Below, piece by piece: positions 23,093 to 25,310 of a DNA stretch of 25,310 nucleotides. Each line of letters begins with the position of its first letter. Position 1 is the first letter of the stretch. The translations under genes and the position numbers were made by a program. The notes under the pieces are model-generated. The model did not search any database. It was not told where the DNA came from and saw nothing but the letters and a program-made list of their open reading frames with translations. The stretch comes from JANNOG01 sp050329415 (GTDB lineage: Bacteria; Actinomycetota; Actinomycetes; Actinomycetales; JBBAYJ01), in contig JBHJOS010000051.1 of the NCBI GenBank assembly GCA_050329415.1, forward strand, positions 1 through 25,310, read 5' to 3'.

Positions 23093-24190
23093 CTACCCCC
23101 CGTACCAGGCCCAGAGCAGCACCACGACGGCCAGGGCGAGCACCCCGGCCGCCACGGCGAGCGCGATCTTCCAGGCGCTCCACGGCCGCTCCCCGACGAC
23201 CTCGCCGGTGTGGGCGTTCACCATGACCTGGAAGACGCGGCCGCCGTAGGCGTAGGCGGCGATCCACAGCGGGATGAGCAGCAGCTTGAACGTCACGGCC
23301 GCGTAGCGGGTGTCCATCGAGTGGACCCGCTGCTCGTCGCCGCCGATGTCGGCGCGGCAGTCGTCCTCGATGACCTCGGCCATGAGGCGCCGGGCGTCGG
23401 CGAGCCCGGCGTCGGGGTCGACGTCGTAGCGCAAGGCCTGGTGGCCGGCCAGGTACTCCGGCTGGTACGCCACCGCGGTCTCGACGTGGTAGGGCTCCAG
23501 CTTGTCGAGGCGACGCCGCTCGACGAGGGTCGTCGCGGGCACGACGACGTCGTCGAACCAGCGTCTGACGTGCCCGGACGCCGGCCACCACCGGATCCGG
23601 CGGACGGTCCGGGTCCGGGTCTGCGGCCGGCCGTCCACCATCTCGGTGTAGGTCTCGGTCGTGTAGTAGTACTCGCCCCGCTGACCGGTGTAGTCGGTCG
23701 CCGTGTCCGCGTCGAAGGTCCAGAACGGCAGGTAGGTGCCCTCCATCGCCTCGGTGGTCGAGACCTTCTTGAGGGCGTTCGGCGCGAACCAGCGCGACCG
23801 GATCCAGCGCCGGACCGACTCGTCGGCGACCCGCTTGTCGACGACGAACGGGACGACCCCCTCGGGCGCGACGGAGGCGTCGGCCGCGATGTCGCTCACC
23901 AGCGGTGACCCGCAGAAGGGGCAACGGGTCGACACGTGGTCGCTCTCGGTCCGGGCTCGGCAGGTGCCGCACTCCAGGACCCGGACCCCGGTCGGCAGGG
24001 GCACCTGGCGTCGCCGTTGCCAGACCTCGAAGGGGGTCTCCTCGACGACCCGGTCCACGACCGCGAGCTGCTGGGAGGTCCCGCAGTACGGGCAGGTGAG
24101 GGACAGCGTGCCCGGCGCGTACGCCAGCTGGGCGCCGCAGCCCCGGCACGGCCACTGGGCCGCCGGCGCCGACCCGGTGGGCTGGGTCAC
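23093..24190 (-). CDS. Double zinc-ribbon membrane protein (YdjG-like)
   Basis: A 365-residue protein. The N-terminal part holds two zinc ribbons: C15/C18 with C33/C36, and C74/C77 with C90/C93 (CRGC, CPYC, CGTC, CPFC). A soluble middle follows (YLPFWTFDADTATDYTG, Arg- and Tyr-rich), then two C-terminal hydrophobic segments at about 299-316 and 340-363. This layout matches the TFIIB-type zinc-ribbon/YdjG-like proteins found beside YdjI-like SPFH proteins. The GTG at 24190 lies seven bases after the SPFH stop (24198), so the two are clearly in one operon. Its role is unknown; a membrane adaptor for the SPFH partner is an inference. Confidence 0.88.
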   Translation of the reverse strand: MTQPTGSAPAAQWPCRGCGAQLAYAPGTLSLTCPYCGTSQQLAVVDRVVEETPFEVWQRRRQVPLPTGVRVLECGTCRARTESDHVSTRCPFCGSPLVSDIAADASVAPEGVVPFVVDKRVADESVRRWIRSRWFAPNALKKVSTTEAMEGTYLPFWTFDADTATDYTGQRGEYYYTTETYTEMVDGRPQTRTRTVRRIRWWPASGHVRRWFDDVVVPATTLVERRRLDKLEPYHVETAVAYQPEYLAGHQALRYDVDPDAGLADARRLMAEVIEDDCRADIGGDEQRVHSMDTRYAAVTFKLLLIPLWIAAYAYGGRVFQVMVNAHTGEVVGERPWSAWKIALAVAAGVLALAVVVLLWAWYGG

Positions 24191-24197
24191 GGCCGGG

Positions 24198-25310
24198 TCA
24201 CTGGGGCGGCAGCGGCGGGGGTGCGGCGGCGAGGACGGCGGCGACCTCGGGGATGTCGGCCGCGGCCGTCCAGGCGCTCATCCCCTGGGCCCACGTGAGG
24301 GTCTGCGGGGTCAGCTCTCCCGAGGCGACGGCGGCGCGCAGGCCGACGGTGTCGTAGGGGCCGCGTTGCTGGCCACCGACTCCGAGGTACCAGCGGGGCG
24401 AGTCGGCCCCGGGCAGTGGCGGCGGGCCGCCGGTGGCCGGCGGCGCCGGTGCCGCCGACTGCTGCGGCCGCAGCGACTCGGCCATCTGCTGGCCGACGGC
24501 CATGCCCATGCCGAGGCCCACACCCTCGCCCGCGCCGCCCGGATTGTTCGCGGCGTCCTCGATCGCGTTGGCGGTCTGGAGCTTGGTGTACCGGTCGAGG
24601 TCGCCGAGCACGCCCATCTGGGTCCGCTTGTCGAGGGCCTCCTCGACCTCCGGCGGCAGTGAGATGTTCTCGATGAGGAAGGTGGGGATGGCGACACCGA
24701 CAGCTGCCAGCTCCGTCGTCAGCGCCGTCGCCAGGGTGGTCGCGATCTCGGTCTGCCGGGTCACGAGGTCGATCGCCGGGACGCCGGCCGCCGCCAGCGC
24801 CGGGCCGAGTCGGCTCACGATCATCTGGCGGAGGTAGTCGGACACCTCCTCGGTGCGGAACCGGGGGTCTGTGCCGACCAGCTCGGTGAGGAACCGCGGC
24901 GGGTCGACGATCCGGGCGGCGTACGCGCCGAACGCGCGCAGCCGGACGACCCCGAACTCGGCGTCGCGCATCATCACGGGGTTCTGGGTGCCCCACTTGA
25001 GGTCGGTGAAGAGGCGGGTGTTGACGAAGTAGACGTCGACCTTGAAGGGCGAGTCGAAGCCGTGTTTCCAGTTCTGGAGCGTGGTGAGGATCGGCATGTT
25101 GTTCGTCTCGAGCCGGTACCGCCCTGGCGCGAACACGTCCGCGATCTGGCCCTCGTTGACGAACACCGCGGTCTGGGACTCGCGGACGGTGAGCTGGGCG
25201 CCCATCTTGATCGCGCTGTCATGTCGCGGGAAGCGCCAGACCATGGTGTCCCGGCTGTCGTCGAGCCACTCGATGACGTCGACGAACTCGCCGCGGATCC
25301 GATCGAACAC
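24198..25310 (-). CDS. SPFH-domain (YdjI-like) protein with GYF_2 tail, 5' partial
   Basis: At least 370 residues, cut by the window end; homologues start only a few codons earlier (a MGxFDRIRGEF-like start). The SPFH/band-7 domain fills about residues 25-250, opening with FVDVIEWLDDSRDTMVWR and AVFVNEGQIADVFAPGRY, as in YdjI and 'virion core protein' relatives. A Gly/Met-rich linker (GLGMGMAVGQQM) and a Pro-rich spacer lead to a C-terminal GYF_2 domain (about 311-360; WYLGVGGQQRGPYDTVGL, then TWAQGMSAW) and a PPPLPPQ end. SPFH proteins scaffold membrane domains. In Bacillus, YdjI works with YdjG/YdjH and PspA in membrane stress. Here GYF_2 could bind Pro-rich partners (inference). Confidence 0.9.
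   Translation of the reverse strand: MFDRIRGEFVDVIEWLDDSRDTMVWRFPRHDSAIKMGAQLTVRESQTAVFVNEGQIADVFAPGRYRLETNNMPILTTLQNWKHGFDSPFKVDVYFVNTRLFTDLKWGTQNPVMMRDAEFGVVRLRAFGAYAARIVDPPRFLTELVGTDPRFRTEEVSDYLRQMIVSRLGPALAAAGVPAIDLVTRQTEIATTLATALTTELAAVGVAIPTFLIENISLPPEVEEALDKRTQMGVLGDLDRYTKLQTANAIEDAANNPGGAGEGVGLGMGMAVGQQMAESLRPQQSAAPAPPATGGPPPLPGADSPRWYLGVGGQQRGPYDTVGLRAAVASGELTPQTLTWAQGMSAWTAAADIPEVAAVLAAAPPPLPPQ

Noticed and set aside
19542..24155. One 1537-residue minus-strand protein including the region of the zinc-ribbon gene
   Set aside because: The first about 380 residues are Arg/Pro-rich shadow of the clearly real zinc-ribbon gene in another frame. Normal composition begins at the ATG at 23006.

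Overview
The window is very GC-rich, uses GTG starts freely and has ATGA/GTGA-coupled operons. It carries Tat lipoprotein signals, actinobacterial-type NarL two-component genes, a secreted alpha-lytic-type protease and an Excalibur domain. This points to a high-GC Actinomycetota chromosome (Gram-positive). I cannot name the genus with confidence. I see no phage, insertion sequence or CRISPR array. Gene order mixes housekeeping and accessory functions.

Left part (1-3400): a tRNA-Glu(UUC) on the minus strand with a recognisable promoter, then a coupled minus-strand NarL/DesR-like pair (histidine kinase and LuxR-type response regulator). Divergent from it is a vapBC toxin-antitoxin pair. Its start region carries five copies of an 8-bp half-site (GTGCCATG/CATGGCAC) forming two perfect inverted repeats. 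A small HExxH metallopeptidase gene converges on vapC.

Middle (3400-11800): a 740-residue flavocytochrome of the ferric reductase/NOX type with a roughly 290-residue Pro/Ala-rich N-terminus, preceded by three alternating GGGGAT/ATCCCC elements. Next is a four-gene alpha-galactoside operon: Tat lipoprotein binding protein, two MalF/MalG-type permeases and a GH36 alpha-galactosidase. It has no ATPase or regulator of its own in the window, so a shared MsiK-like ATPase encoded elsewhere is inferred.

Right-middle (11800-18600): a DoxX-family membrane protein (minus), a DUF1232 small membrane protein, a membrane protein with two CxxC pairs, a class III aminotransferase, a secreted S1E serine protease with prodomain, and a secreted tandem B-lectin protein ending in an Excalibur motif, likely from a leaderless promoter. 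After these comes a damaged locus where an NYN-domain RNase gene runs, out of frame, into the 3' half of a GNAT acetyltransferase gene. This looks like a deletion scar.

Right end (18600-25310), all minus strand: a polyphosphate kinase 2-family gene, a 1154-residue four-helix membrane protein of unknown function, a double-zinc-ribbon membrane protein, and an SPFH (YdjI-like) protein with a C-terminal GYF_2 domain, cut by the window end. The last three resemble part of the Bacillus YdjFGHI membrane-stress set. The 1154-residue protein is the least explained component in the window and the best candidate for an undescribed part of a membrane-associated system.
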